DNA from: an uncultured Prevotellaceae bacterium
GTDB lineage: Bacteria > Bacteroidota > Bacteroidia > Bacteroidales > Bacteroidaceae
Assembly (NCBI GenBank): GCA_900316315.1
Contig: ONCK01000013.1
Coordinates: forward strand, 1 to 64,000
Direction: 5' to 3'
DNA: 64,000 nucleotides
The notes under the pieces were generated by a model that had not been told where the DNA came from, did not search any database, and saw nothing but the letters and a program-made list of their open reading frames with translations. A program made the translations under genes and the position numbers. Positions 23,250 through 32,784 of this stretch are shown here, piece by piece (the stretch's first letter is position 1; each line of letters begins with the position of its first letter).

Positions 23250-24431
23250 ATGGAAAATTTCTTTCAAAGACACGCCTATTTAATTGAGCACACAGACACG
23301 ACCCAGACACGTCCGCTGATGAACGAGATTGACTGGAGCTATCGCATGATAGGTATTAAAGGCCCGCGAGGCGTCGGCAAGACCACCTTCCTGCTGCAGT
23401 ATGCCAAACTCAACTTTAATCTGTCGCTGGAGCGTTGCCTCTACATCAATATGGATAGCTTCTACTTCCAAGGACGAGGCTTGGTAGACTTTGCTGAGGA
23501 GTTTGTCAAGCGCGGAGGCAGGACACTCATCGTCGATCAAGTCTTCAAGCAACCAGGATGGCGCGACGAGCTATGCGAATGCTACCACCGTTTTCCGACA
23601 CTTCACATCGTTTACTCAACGACTACCGTGGAGCGCCCCAACACAGAGCTTCACGAACTTAATAAAATAAGCAAGGATTATGTGCTTCACGGATTCTCCT
23701 TCCGCGAGTACATCAATTTGCAGACGCAGGCCAACCTTCCGAGATACACCCTTGAGGATATACTCTACAAGCCGGAACAGACACAAAAAGCCATCCTACA
23801 AAAAGTCCGTCCGTGGAACTATCTGCAAAGCTATATGCATCATGGATACTACCCCTTCTACATGGAAAATCACAACTTCACTGAAAATCTGCTGAAGGAC
23901 ATTAACTCCATGCTCGAGGTCGACATCCTCTTCATCAAGCAAATCGACGTCAAATACTTACCGCGCTTGAAGAAGCTCCTCTACCTGCTAGCGCTCGGAT
24001 CAGGTGGCTCACCCAACGTAAGCAATCTGGCTAAGGAAATACAGACATCCCGTGCTACGGTGATGAACTACATGAATGCACTGGAAGAAGCACGTCTCAT
24101 CCATCAAGTATTTCGCGCCAGCGGCATAGCGCCCAAAAAGCCCGCGCGTATCCTCATGCACAATGCCAACTTGCTCTACGGTATACTCAATGAGGCCCCG
24201 AGTGACCAGGAGGTGATGGAGACATTTTTTACCAACAGCCTATGGCGTCACCATACCGTTGAGGTCAGCAAGAAGCCGGGGCTCTTTGTCATCGACAAGG
24301 ATACCAAGATCTGCGTTTGCAGTAAGACCAAGAAGAAACGCAAGGAGCCAGGCATGCTCTACGCCCGCTACAATACAGAGGTAGGCAGAGACAACGATAT
24401 TCCTATCTGGCTCTTCGGCTTCCTCTATTAG
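23250..24431 (+). CDS. AAA ATPase with DUF4143 domain
   Basis: This 393-residue protein is of the AAA_14/DUF4143 type common in Bacteroidetes. Walker A is KGPRGVGKTTFLLQY (residues ~35-49), a Walker B-like strand is TLIVDQVFKQPGW, and ISKDYVLHGFSFREYI follows. A winged-helix segment LAKEIQTSRATVMNYMNAL connects to the C-terminal DUF4143 part, which has FFTNSLWRHHTVEVSKKPGL and FVIDKDTKICV. Members are often called ATPases of unknown function and may sense or unfold proteins; no partner is adjacent. It has its own promoter and precedes nifJ on the same strand. Confidence 0.82.
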   Translation: MENFFQRHAYLIEHTDTTQTRPLMNEIDWSYRMIGIKGPRGVGKTTFLLQYAKLNFNLSLERCLYINMDSFYFQGRGLVDFAEEFVKRGGRTLIVDQVFKQPGWRDELCECYHRFPTLHIVYSTTTVERPNTELHELNKISKDYVLHGFSFREYINLQTQANLPRYTLEDILYKPEQTQKAILQKVRPWNYLQSYMHHGYYPFYMENHNFTENLLKDINSMLEVDILFIKQIDVKYLPRLKKLLYLLALGSGGSPNVSNLAKEIQTSRATVMNYMNALEEARLIHQVFRASGIAPKKPARILMHNANLLYGILNEAPSDQEVMETFFTNSLWRHHTVEVSKKPGLFVIDKDTKICVCSKTKKKRKEPGMLYARYNTEVGRDNDIPIWLFGFLY

Positions 24432-24506
24432 GAGGCACTGCATCTATCATCCGATAACAACGAACCTACAATTTATATATCATAACAAACAAATCATTCT
24501 GAAGTA

Positions 24507-27500
24507 ATGGCAAAAGAGAAAAAATTTATTACGTGTGACGGCAATCAAGCAGCAGCCCACGTAGCCTACATGTTTTCAGAGGTGGCAGCGATTTATCCCA
24601 TCACTCCGTCTAGTCCTATGGCGGAGCATGTCGATGAATGGGCAGCCCAAGGCCGCAAAAATCTCTTTGGCGACACAGTCAAAGTACAAGAGATGCAGTC
24701 CGAAGGCGGTGCCGCCGGTGCAGTCCACGGATCGCTCCAGGCAGGTGCCCTCACGACCACCTTTACTGCTTCCCAAGGCTTGCTGCTCATGATTCCCAAC
24801 ATGTACAAAATAGCCGGAGAGCTGCTCCCCTGCGTTTTCCACGTCAGCGCCCGTACCGTAGCAACCCACTCCCTGTGTATCTTTGGAGACCACAGCGACG
24901 TCATGGCCTGCCGTCAGACAGGATTCGCCATGCTCTGCGAGGGTAGCGTACAAGAGGTCATGGATCTCAGCGCCGTAGCCCACCTTAGCACTATCGAAGG
25001 CCGTGTACCGTTCATCAACTTCTTTGACGGATTCCGCACATCCCATGAGTATCAGAAAATAGAGGAGATTGATCAGGAAGACCTCCGTCCTCTGCTCAAT
25101 CAGGAAGCCCTCAGCGCCTTCCGCAGCCGAGCCCTCTCCCCCGAGCACCCCGTCGCCCGCGGTATGGCTGAAAACCCTGAGACTTTCTTCGCCCATCGCG
25201 AAGCCGCCAACAAGTATTATCAAGCCATCCCCGGCATCGTAGAGAAGTACATGGCTGCCATCAGCAAGATTACCGGCCGCGAGTACAAGCTCTTCAGCTA
25301 CTACGGTGCTGATGACGCCGAGGAGATCATCATCTGCATGGGCTCCGTCACCGAGGCCGCCCGCGAGGCTATCGACTATCTGACCAAGCAGGGCCGCAAG
25401 GTCGGTATGGTCAGCGTACACCTCTTCCGTCCCTTCTCTACCAAGCATCTGCTCGCCGCAGTGCCCAAGACTGTCAAGCGCATTGCCGTGCTCGACCGCA
25501 CCAAGGAACCCGGAGCCGAGGGAGAGCCCCTTTACCTCGATGTCAAGGATGCCTTCTATGACCAGCCCAACCGTCCGCTTATCGTCGGCGGCCGCTACGG
25601 TCTCGGTTCTTGCGACACTACGCCAACCATGATCATCTCCGTCTACGACAACCTCGATCTTCCGGAGCCCAAAAATCACTTCTCTCTCGGCATTGTCGAC
25701 GATGTCACTTTCGAGAGTCTGCCTTTGGAGAAAGAGATGGCTCTCGGCGGCGAAGGCATATTTGAGGCCAAATTCTACGGGCTCGGTGCTGACGGTACCG
25801 TAGGCGCTAACAAGAACAGCATCAAGATTATCGGTGACAATACCGACAAGTACTGCCAGGCCTACTTCAGTTATGACTCCAAGAAGTCCGGTGGTTTCAC
25901 CTGCTCCCATCTGCGCTTCGGCGATACACCTATCCGCTCCACTTATCAGATCAAGACCCCCAATTTCGTCGCTTGCCACGTACAAGCCTATCTCCGGATG
26001 TACAATGTTCTCGAGGGACTCCGCGACGGCGGAACCTTCCTGCTCAATACTATCCATGAGGGTCAGGAACTTGTAGACTTCCTTCCCAACGATGTCAAGC
26101 GCTACTTTGCCGAGCATAACATCACAGTCTACTACATCAATGCGACTAAGATTGCACAAGAGATTGGACTTGGCAACCGCACAAACACCATTCTGCAGTC
26201 CGCCTTCTTCCGCATCACAAAAGTTATCCCCGTTGATCTTGCTGTCGAGCAGATGAAGAAGTTCATCGTCAAGAGCTACGGCCGCAAGGGTGAGGATGTC
26301 GTCAACAAGAATTACCAGGCCGTAGACCGCGGCAACGAGTACAAGAAACTGCCCGTCGACCCGGCATGGAAGGATCTCCCCGCCGATCCCAAGCCAAGCT
26401 ACGACGAGCCCGCATTCGTCAGCGAACTCGTACATCCTATTAATGCTCAGCAGGGCGACAAGCTGCCTGTCAGCGCTTACAAAGACAGCGTCGACGGTAC
26501 TTGGGCTGCTGGTACAGCAGCATACGAGAAGCGCGGTGTAGCTCCCTTCGTTCCTGTATGGAATATTGAGAACTGTATCCAGTGCAACAAGTGTGCATTT
26601 GTCTGCCCCCACGCAGCTATCCGTCCCTTCGTACTTGATGACGAAGAGGTCAAGGGCTTCCAAGGCAAGACCATAGAGATGAAGGCTCCTCTCGCCATGA
26701 AAGGCATGCACTTCGTCCAGCAAGTAGATGTACTCGACTGCCTCGGCTGCGGTAACTGCGCCGACGTCTGCCCCGGACTCAGAGGAAACAAAGCACTTAC
26801 CATGGTGCCCCTTGATAGCCAGCTTGGTGAAGCTGCCAACTGGGATTACTGCACCAAGAAGGTCACCAGTAAGCAGAATCTTGTCGACATCAAGTCCAAT
26901 CCCAAGAATTCGCAGTTTGCTCAGCCTCTCTTCGAGTTCAGCGGTGCATGCTCCGGCTGCGGAGAGACTCCTTACGTTAAGCTTGTCAGTCAGCTCTTCG
27001 GCGACCGCGAGATGATAGCCAACGCCACAGGTTGCTCCTCCATCTACTCTGGTTCTATTCCTTCCACTCCTTACACCACCAATGCCAAGGGCCAAGGCCC
27101 TGCTTGGGCTAACAGCCTCTTTGAGGACTTCTGCGAGTTTGGTATGGGTATGGTACTTGCCAACAAGAAGATGCGCGCTCGCCTTGTCGACCTCTTCCAC
27201 AAGGTTCAGATGTGCGACTGCGCCAACAATGAGATGAAGCAACTCACCCAGGAGTGGATTGACAACAAGGACGATGCCGCAAAGTCCCGCGAACTGGCTG
27301 ATAAGATTACGCCTTACATCCTCGCCGGCGCCGAGCAGGGCCACGAGCTCGCCAAGCAAATCAAGGAGTTGCTCCACTACCTGCCCAAGCGTTCCCAGTG
27401 GATCATCGGCGGTGACGGTGCCTCTTACGACATCGGCTACGGCGGTCTCGACCATGTCCTCGCCTCCGGCGAAGACGTCAACATCCTCGTACTCGATACC

Positions 27501-28064
27501 GAGGTCTACTCCAACACTGGCGGTCAAGCTTCCAAAGCAACGCCTATCGGTGCCATAGCTCAGTTTGCCGCAGCCGGCAAGCGGGTTACCAAGAAGGATC
27601 TCGGTCTCATGCAGACCACTTATGGCTATGTCTACGTGGCTCAAGTAGCCATGGGCGCCGACCAAGCCCAGTGCCTCAAGGCTATCCGTGAGGCTGAAGC
27701 TTACAACGGACCCAGCCTTATCATCGCCTACGCTCCTTGTATCAACCACGGACTCAAGATTAAGGGCGGTATGGGCCGCAGCCAGGCAGAGGAAGGCCGC
27801 GCCGTAGAATGCGGTTACTGGCACCTCTGGCGCTACAACCCTGAGCTGGCTAAAGAGGGTAAGAATCCCTTCATCCTCGACTCCAAAGAGCCCCAGTGGG
27901 ATAAGTTTCAGGATTACCTCGACGGTGAAGTTCGCTTCCTGTCTCTTAAGAAGGCACTGCCTGAGCAGGCCGAGGAGCTGTACGCCGAGACCAAGAAGGC
28001 TGCTCAGCGCCGCTATGCCTCCTACGTACGCAAGACCAAGGAGGACTGGAGCGACAGCATCTAG
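24507..28064 (+). CDS. nifJ: Pyruvate:ferredoxin (flavodoxin) oxidoreductase
   Basis: This 1185-residue single-chain PFOR oxidises pyruvate to acetyl-CoA and CO2 and reduces ferredoxin, a central step of anaerobic fermentation. Domains in order: N-terminal TPP/pyrimidine domain (YPITPSSPMAEHVDEW), transketolase-like domain II, a ferredoxin domain with two 4Fe-4S motifs (CIQCNKCAFVCP and CLGCGNCADVCP, about residues 690-755), a proximal cluster site FSGACSGCGETPY, and a TPP-binding GGDGASYDIGYGGLDHVLAS. Length is normal. A strong intrinsic terminator follows. The long antisense open frame inside it is a codon-bias shadow. Confidence 0.96.
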   Translation: MAKEKKFITCDGNQAAAHVAYMFSEVAAIYPITPSSPMAEHVDEWAAQGRKNLFGDTVKVQEMQSEGGAAGAVHGSLQAGALTTTFTASQGLLLMIPNMYKIAGELLPCVFHVSARTVATHSLCIFGDHSDVMACRQTGFAMLCEGSVQEVMDLSAVAHLSTIEGRVPFINFFDGFRTSHEYQKIEEIDQEDLRPLLNQEALSAFRSRALSPEHPVARGMAENPETFFAHREAANKYYQAIPGIVEKYMAAISKITGREYKLFSYYGADDAEEIIICMGSVTEAAREAIDYLTKQGRKVGMVSVHLFRPFSTKHLLAAVPKTVKRIAVLDRTKEPGAEGEPLYLDVKDAFYDQPNRPLIVGGRYGLGSCDTTPTMIISVYDNLDLPEPKNHFSLGIVDDVTFESLPLEKEMALGGEGIFEAKFYGLGADGTVGANKNSIKIIGDNTDKYCQAYFSYDSKKSGGFTCSHLRFGDTPIRSTYQIKTPNFVACHVQAYLRMYNVLEGLRDGGTFLLNTIHEGQELVDFLPNDVKRYFAEHNITVYYINATKIAQEIGLGNRTNTILQSAFFRITKVIPVDLAVEQMKKFIVKSYGRKGEDVVNKNYQAVDRGNEYKKLPVDPAWKDLPADPKPSYDEPAFVSELVHPINAQQGDKLPVSAYKDSVDGTWAAGTAAYEKRGVAPFVPVWNIENCIQCNKCAFVCPHAAIRPFVLDDEEVKGFQGKTIEMKAPLAMKGMHFVQQVDVLDCLGCGNCADVCPGLRGNKALTMVPLDSQLGEAANWDYCTKKVTSKQNLVDIKSNPKNSQFAQPLFEFSGACSGCGETPYVKLVSQLFGDREMIANATGCSSIYSGSIPSTPYTTNAKGQGPAWANSLFEDFCEFGMGMVLANKKMRARLVDLFHKVQMCDCANNEMKQLTQEWIDNKDDAAKSRELADKITPYILAGAEQGHELAKQIKELLHYLPKRSQWIIGGDGASYDIGYGGLDHVLASGEDVNILVLDTEVYSNTGGQASKATPIGAIAQFAAAGKRVTKKDLGLMQTTYGYVYVAQVAMGADQAQCLKAIREAEAYNGPSLIIAYAPCINHGLKIKGGMGRSQAEEGRAVECGYWHLWRYNPELAKEGKNPFILDSKEPQWDKFQDYLDGEVRFLSLKKALPEQAEELYAETKKAAQRRYASYVRKTKEDWSDSI

Positions 28065-28154
28065 TCTTATTCCCTATGACACAATACCCGGCAGGACAAT
28101 GATCAGATAAGAGCGTTTATTCTGCTCCATCTCACTCCTCCTACACATCTTTTA

Positions 28155-28195
28155 CGAGACCCGGACCTTAAATTGTTCGGGCCTCGTTTTTTTTT
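28155..28195 (+). terminator. Intrinsic terminator of nifJ
   Basis: A hairpin CGAGACCCGGAC / GTTCGGGCCTCG with one mismatch is followed by nine T residues. Confidence 0.85.
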
Positions 28196-28747
28196 ACTTG
28201 TTCTCATCAATCCAAGTCGGGAAATGCCACTCTCACCAAGACGAGAAGCAACGATAAGCCGCCACACAAAAGGGCTCTTGTGCGGAAGCGTCTCTGACAA
28301 ATGGGCTTACAGTGAAACCAGCCGCTTTTCACGACTCAGAAGAGTGGCAGAGGTAAAGGGCATAATGCTTATTCTTCCGTCTAAGTAGGAGTTCGGGTAC
28401 CTGTAGCGCCTTTCTGATAAGTCAGAAAGAGCCTTATCCTTGCTCGGTAAGGATCTTCCACGGTGTTTGAGTCTAGGTGATTACACAGGAAGAGGGGAAC
28501 GGTGTTGTCATCCTACCTCCAAAATCGTACAGACGTGATGTCGGGCTGTGTCACTCCGACCCTCTCAATCTTTTCGAGCCGCCCAATTCTTGCCTGTAGC
28601 ACGGCCTCCTCAATTGTCTTCTTCGGAGCTGGACAATATCCTTTGGACAAATCCTACGCGAGGAAGGACACAGTCTGACTACAGCCCTTGTCTCCACATG
28701 ATCCTCAAGCGTATGACTGCTTCTTATTTATTCTAGATAGGTCGTCG

Positions 28748-29034
28748 TTTTTTATATAATAAATTCGAGATACCATTTCAACAGGTACCGATGTTGTAAG
28801 AACAAGTCGCCTTGTTCTTGCTATAAGGTCGGATGTAGTTTAAACTAGGTCGGACTTAGTTTAAACTAGAAGGCGAGTTGTTATCGTCTGATAGCCAGCT
28901 AGTCACCAAAGTGTCAAATATTATTTGTAATTCGTTGGTTTTCAATGAGCTACAAGAGCATTTTTTAGAGCAGTTTTCAACTTTTGCTTTCGAGGACAAT
29001 CCGAGAATCTCATTCCAATTTTTTATATAAAAAA
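28748..29034 (-). repeat. 287-bp palindrome-rich dispersed repeat, copy B (inverted)
   Basis: Read on the minus strand it shows the same order of elements as copy A: CATTGAAAACCAACG, GCTATCAGACGATAACAACT, TAGTTTAAACTA + GTCCGACC, TAGTTTAAACTA + CATCCGAC, and an extended AAGAACAAG-GCGA-CTTGTTCTT hairpin (28798-28819). Ends are TTTTTTATATAAAAAATT and AATTTATTATATAAAAAA. Its length is the same as copy A. Confidence 0.85.
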
Positions 29035-29191
29035 TTAATTATCTTTTCAAATCATTGATAGACTGGACAGTCTTAACAGATAGGCTGAGGGCTTAGGGAA
29101 ATATTTTGGTCTGGTACAGAAAGGCCTCCAGAGAAGAACAGAACGGCAGGGAAGGCTACTCACTAGCGAGAATAATTGAAACGCGGGAAGC

Positions 29192-29317
29192 GCGATTGAG
29201 TTAGCAGCAAGAGCTATCGAGGCCACGGAGAACGCGATTGACTTAGCTAAAAGAGTAATCGAAGCTACAAGGAAAGCGGTTGGGGTAGCAAGGAGAGTTA
29301 TCGAGGCTACGGGGGAG
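29192..29317. repeat. Three degenerate 42-bp tandem repeats
   Basis: Units start at 29192, 29234 and 29276; a decayed partial unit precedes and another follows. The plus strand translates as 14-residue helical units (AIELAARAIEATEN, AIDLAKRVIEATRK, AVGVARRVIEATGE) ending at a TAA near 29390, but a TGA lies just upstream and no start codon is available. The minus strand has an open frame (29047-29379, 110 residues) with VASITLLAKSIAFS-type repeats. I read it as the remnant of a repeat protein gene. Confidence 0.6.
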
Positions 29318-29464
29318 TGTGATTTGAAAGTAAAAACCGTGATTGTCGTAGCAAATGGAGGCTGCAAATTTTTCTTCAAATCCCTCTAAAAAGTCAAGGA
29401 AGTGAGATAGTGGAGTCACGGCGAATCACTAATTTTGTAGGAGCATACACTTTCTGATTTTACC

Positions 29465-30727
29465 ATGAACTGTCCACGCGCTCTACTGCCCATTATACGC
29501 TCCGAACTGACGCTTAAGAGTCTCTGTCCACTTCTGTTTATTATGCCCCTGCTCTTTACGGCTTGCAGCAAGCGGCCGTCTAAGCCTGCGCCAAAGACTG
29601 AGAAGCACGTCATCGTTCCAGACCGCCAACTGAGCCATCGTCTTGACTCCGTGCTTCATCGTATAGAATGGGGCAACCATGTAGCAGTCTATATCTACGA
29701 CATCACGGCTGACGCACCGCTCTTCGCCTTCAGAGCAGACTCGCTGATGCCGCCAGCCTCCTGTCTCAAGCTGCTCACGGGCATCGCCATGCTCAAGCGG
29801 ATGGGACCTGAGTACAGCTATGCCACAGGACTGTATACTCGAGGCAAGATAAAAGGCGACACGCTGCAGGGGGATCTGATTTTTCGCGGGTCGATGGATC
29901 CCGTATTCAAGCCCGAGGAGTTGCACCTCATCTTCCGCCCGATGCAGAAGCGCGGCATCCGCCATCTGACCGGTCACCTCGTCATCAATCTGGCGCATGA
30001 CGAGTTTCCTACTCCTGAGCCTCATTGGTACCCGGGAGACCTGGCAATGTATCAATACGGCCTCTACTACCAACATCGGGATAAAATCAGGCGCCTCGTC
30101 AAGGCGGCAGCCCGCAGCTACGGTCTCACCGTAAGAGATAGCGCTGTCGTCTTTGGCCCACTGCCTCGCGACAATCACAAGCTCTATGTCTTTAAACGGC
30201 AGATGACCTTCAGCCTGCGCCGCGCCTGGAAAAATAGCAGCAATACCGTAAGCAACGGACTCCTCTATACCCTCGGCACAACGCAGTACGACGGCAAGTC
30301 GTATCGCCAAAGCGGAGTCAGGGTGCTTCGTCAGTTTGTCAAGGAGGAGCTCGGGGACACGACCAGCAGGTATGTCATCCACGACGGCTGCGGGCTGTGT
30401 TCGCAAGACCGGGTAACGCCCGTCTTTCTCGTCAATCTGCTTCGCTATGCCCAGCGGGACAAGAAGTTGTACGCTTACATGCTCCATTATTTACCCATAT
30501 CAGGGGTCGACGGCACACTGCGCCGACAGATGCCAGCTCCAGCGACTCGCGGCAAGGTAATAGCCAAGACCGGCACGCTCTCCCACCCCTACGGTATCAG
30601 CACGCTGGCTGGCTATGTCACTGGAGCAAACGGCCACTTGCTCGCCTTTGCCATCATGAATGCTGACATGTCGGTACTCGATGCGCGTCCTCTGCAAAAC
30701 AAGCTCTGCGCTGAGATGGTAAAATAG
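29465..30727 (+). CDS. D-alanyl-D-alanine carboxypeptidase/endopeptidase, PBP4 (S13) type
   Basis: This 420-residue lipoprotein (signal ending LLFTACSK) belongs to the class C penicillin-binding proteins and trims or cleaves peptidoglycan cross-links in the periplasm. The three active-site motifs are present: SxxK in PPASCLKLLTGIAM (about residue 100), SxN in KNSSNTVSNGLLY (about 259), and KTG in IAKTGTLSHPYG (about 365). It matches DacB-like proteins in motif order and length. Alone on its strand, it is separated from convergent xth by a strong hairpin. Confidence 0.88.
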   Translation: MNCPRALLPIIRSELTLKSLCPLLFIMPLLFTACSKRPSKPAPKTEKHVIVPDRQLSHRLDSVLHRIEWGNHVAVYIYDITADAPLFAFRADSLMPPASCLKLLTGIAMLKRMGPEYSYATGLYTRGKIKGDTLQGDLIFRGSMDPVFKPEELHLIFRPMQKRGIRHLTGHLVINLAHDEFPTPEPHWYPGDLAMYQYGLYYQHRDKIRRLVKAAARSYGLTVRDSAVVFGPLPRDNHKLYVFKRQMTFSLRRAWKNSSNTVSNGLLYTLGTTQYDGKSYRQSGVRVLRQFVKEELGDTTSRYVIHDGCGLCSQDRVTPVFLVNLLRYAQRDKKLYAYMLHYLPISGVDGTLRRQMPAPATRGKVIAKTGTLSHPYGISTLAGYVTGANGHLLAFAIMNADMSVLDARPLQNKLCAEMVK

Positions 30728-30750
30728 ATTTTCACCTATTATTATAATGA

Positions 30751-30784
30751 GAGGCCCGACCTGGTTGTTGCCAAGTCGGGCCTC
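30751..30784. terminator. Bidirectional hairpin between dacB-like gene and xth
   Basis: GAGGCCCGAC (30751-30760) pairs perfectly with GTCGGGCCTC (30775-30784) and extends by CTGG/CCAA. It lies between two convergent stops. The T tract is poor on both strands, so its efficiency is uncertain. Confidence 0.7.
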
Positions 30785-30817
30785 CATCGTCAAGAGTCCG
30801 GTCTACGCAGCCGCGTG

Positions 30818-31573
30818 TCAGAGATTGATATCCAGTTCTACCGGGCAGTGATCGCTGCCAAAGACATCGGTCAATATCTTTGCATCCTTCAGGCAGTCAT
30901 TCAGGCGTTTGGAAGACAGAAAATAGTCGATACGCCATCCTGCATTGTTGTCCCGCGCATGAAAACGGTAACTCCACCAGCTGTAGATGTCCTTGCGGTC
31001 GGGATAGAAGAAGCGGAAAGTATCGGTAAAGCCGCTCTCCAGCAACTGTGTCATTTTTGCACGTTCCTCGTCCGTAAACCCGGCGTTGTGACGATTGGTC
31101 TTGGGATTTTTTATGTCAATCTCCTCATGAGCGACATTCATGTCGCCGCAGACGATGACGGGCTTCTGCTTATCGAGGTCCAAGAGATAGCTTCGGAAGT
31201 CGTCTTCCCACGTCATGCGGTAGGACAGGCGGCGCAAGCCATCCTGACTATTAGGCACATAGACGGTGACGAGATAGAAGGTGTCGTACTCCAGCGTGAT
31301 CACACGCCCCTCATGGTCATGTTCCTCGATGCCTATGCCGAGCCGGACGCTCGACGGTGTGTGACGCGTGAAGATAGCGGTGCCGGAATAGCCTTTCTTT
31401 TCGGCATAGTTCCAGTAGGACGTATAGCCGTCAAACTTGAGGTCGAGCTGGCCGGCTTGCATCTTGGTCTCCTGCAGACAGAAAAAGTCGGCATCGAGTT
31501 GCTTAAATATCTGACTAAACCCCTTGCCTTCACAAGCTCGAAGGCCGTTGACATTCCATGAGATAAATTTCAT
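30818..31573 (-). CDS. xth: Exodeoxyribonuclease III
   Basis: This 251-residue AP endonuclease / 3'-5' exonuclease of base excision repair starts at MKFISWNVNGLRACEGKGF (ATG at 31573). Catalytic and metal-binding motifs are visible: LQETKMQ (Glu), VYVPNSQDGLRRL (Tyr), CGDMNVAHEEID (Asp/Asn), YSWWSYR, RIDYFL and FGSDHCPVEL (Asp-His). Length is as in the family. A TACTTTTG box (plus-strand 31607-31614) lies upstream, and overlaps the longer alternative start at 31609, supporting the shorter one. Confidence 0.93.
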   Translation of the reverse strand: MKFISWNVNGLRACEGKGFSQIFKQLDADFFCLQETKMQAGQLDLKFDGYTSYWNYAEKKGYSGTAIFTRHTPSSVRLGIGIEEHDHEGRVITLEYDTFYLVTVYVPNSQDGLRRLSYRMTWEDDFRSYLLDLDKQKPVIVCGDMNVAHEEIDIKNPKTNRHNAGFTDEERAKMTQLLESGFTDTFRFFYPDRKDIYSWWSYRFHARDNNAGWRIDYFLSSKRLNDCLKDAKILTDVFGSDHCPVELDINL

Positions 31574-31606
31574 CGTAGGTAGATTTTTTGCTAACGAAAG
31601 ACGAGG

Positions 31607-31614
31607 CAAAAGTA
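31607..31614 (-). promoter_or_regulatory. -7 box of xth
   Basis: CAAAAGTA on the plus strand is TACTTTTG on the minus strand, 33 bp before the chosen start. Confidence 0.45.
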
Positions 31615-31678
31615 GTGCAAAAAGTCGAATCAGTGGAGAAAAGGGCTGACAAGTTCATTCTGAGCGTAATAAAATTGT

Positions 31679-31686
31679 TATTTTTG
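31679..31686 (+). promoter_or_regulatory. -7 box of the DUF1573-like operon
   Basis: TATTTTTG lies 7 bp before the ATG at 31694, so the transcript has almost no leader and may be near-leaderless. Confidence 0.45.
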
Positions 31687-31693
31687 CACTCAA

Positions 31694-32782
31694 ATGAAAA
31701 TCACATTCACCCTGAAGCGCCTTTTCCTTCTCTCGCTGCTGTTTTCTTCAGCCATTGCCTCCACCGCACAGCTCGAAGTGACGCCCCGCATGTTGGATCT
31801 CGGCGAACTCCTCCTCTACACGACCAAGCAGGCCACCGTCACCCTTACCAACCGCGGGCAGCAGAGCATCACAGTCACTGAAGCCGCGACCTCTGCCAGC
31901 TGCCTCAGCGTAGATGGCCCGATGCCTACGATTGCCCCAGGCGGATCAGCCGAGGTCAAGGTCTCCTTCAACGCCCAACTGGTGGGACATTTTGACAAAG
32001 CTATATACTTCCACACCAACGACACAGCAGATGTCGCCATCCTGCACCTGAGCGGCAGTGTCGTCATGCAGCCCAGCGTCGCCAAGGACTCCAGCGCCTT
32101 TCCCTACCATGTGGGCAAGATATGGCTAAGCAGCGACAACCTCGAGTTTGACGAGGTAGGCCGCGGCGACACACCGGTGCAGACCTTGCAAGTCTACAAT
32201 GCCGGCACAACGGTATACCGTCCCGAACTGATGCATCTGCCCTCGTACCTCTCCGTCGAGGCTGTACCGAAGCGGCTGTTCCCAGGGAGAGCCGGTCAGC
32301 TCAGGGTTACGCTCAATAGCAAGGCCATCACAGACATGGGGCTCACCCAAACAGCCGTCTACCTCAGCCGCTACCCCGGCGACAAGGTAGGTGAGGACAA
32401 TGAGGTGACCATCGACATCGTCCTCGTACCCGCTTTTGATTCTCTATCAGTTGTTCAGCGCGAGCTGGCCCCACACCTTGACATCAGTACCACCCGACTC
32501 AATTTGCCGGCCTTCAATGGTAAGAGCAAAGTCAAAGGCGTTGTGGAGCTCCGCAATACCGGCAAGTCAAGTCTTAAGATAAGCGCGTTGCAAGTCTTCA
32601 ACCCCGCCGTCGGCGCGGACCTCAGTTCGGTCAAGATTGCTCCGGGACACAAGGCCAAGCTTAAGATTACGGTACAGCAAGCCTTCCTCAAGCGAACTAG
32701 AGGACGCCTGCGTGTGCTCATGATCACCAATGATCCCGCGCATCACAAGCTCATTCTTAATATTCAGGTCGGAAATAAATAG
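31694..32782 (+). CDS. DUF1573-like / ASPM-Hydin-like Ig-domain exported protein
   Basis: This 362-residue protein has a signal peptide (LFLLSLLFSSAIASTAQ) and three consecutive Ig-like beta domains. The repeating pattern is PRMLDLGELLLYTTKQATVT, IWLSSDNLEFDEVGRGDTPV and STTRLNLPAFNGKSKVKGVV, each with an F/L-D-x-G/V-x strand followed by a TL.NTG-like strand. This is the DUF1573 or ASH-domain architecture frequent in Bacteroidales surface or periplasmic proteins. Function is unknown. It is followed after 2 bp by the DUF554 gene, so they are probably translated together. Confidence 0.7.
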   Translation: MKITFTLKRLFLLSLLFSSAIASTAQLEVTPRMLDLGELLLYTTKQATVTLTNRGQQSITVTEAATSASCLSVDGPMPTIAPGGSAEVKVSFNAQLVGHFDKAIYFHTNDTADVAILHLSGSVVMQPSVAKDSSAFPYHVGKIWLSSDNLEFDEVGRGDTPVQTLQVYNAGTTVYRPELMHLPSYLSVEAVPKRLFPGRAGQLRVTLNSKAITDMGLTQTAVYLSRYPGDKVGEDNEVTIDIVLVPAFDSLSVVQRELAPHLDISTTRLNLPAFNGKSKVKGVVELRNTGKSSLKISALQVFNPAVGADLSSVKIAPGHKAKLKITVQQAFLKRTRGRLRVLMITNDPAHHKLILNIQVGNK

Positions 32783-32784
32783 CC

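Larger units (their letters stand above)
28196..29464. other. Gene-free region with repeat copy B and a 42-bp tandem array
   Basis: This stretch of 1.27 kb has no supported gene. It holds a TTTCTGA-TAAG-TCAGAAA hairpin near 28411-28428, copy B of the 287-bp repeat in reverse orientation (28748-29034), and a degenerate 42-bp tandem array (29192-29317). Short open frames on both strands over the array are described separately. Confidence 0.6.

Noticed and set aside
24576-27824. 1082-residue open frame antisense to nifJ
   Set aside because: It lies wholly inside a well-supported nifJ gene and is produced by strong codon bias; no motifs, no ribosome-binding site and no independent context.
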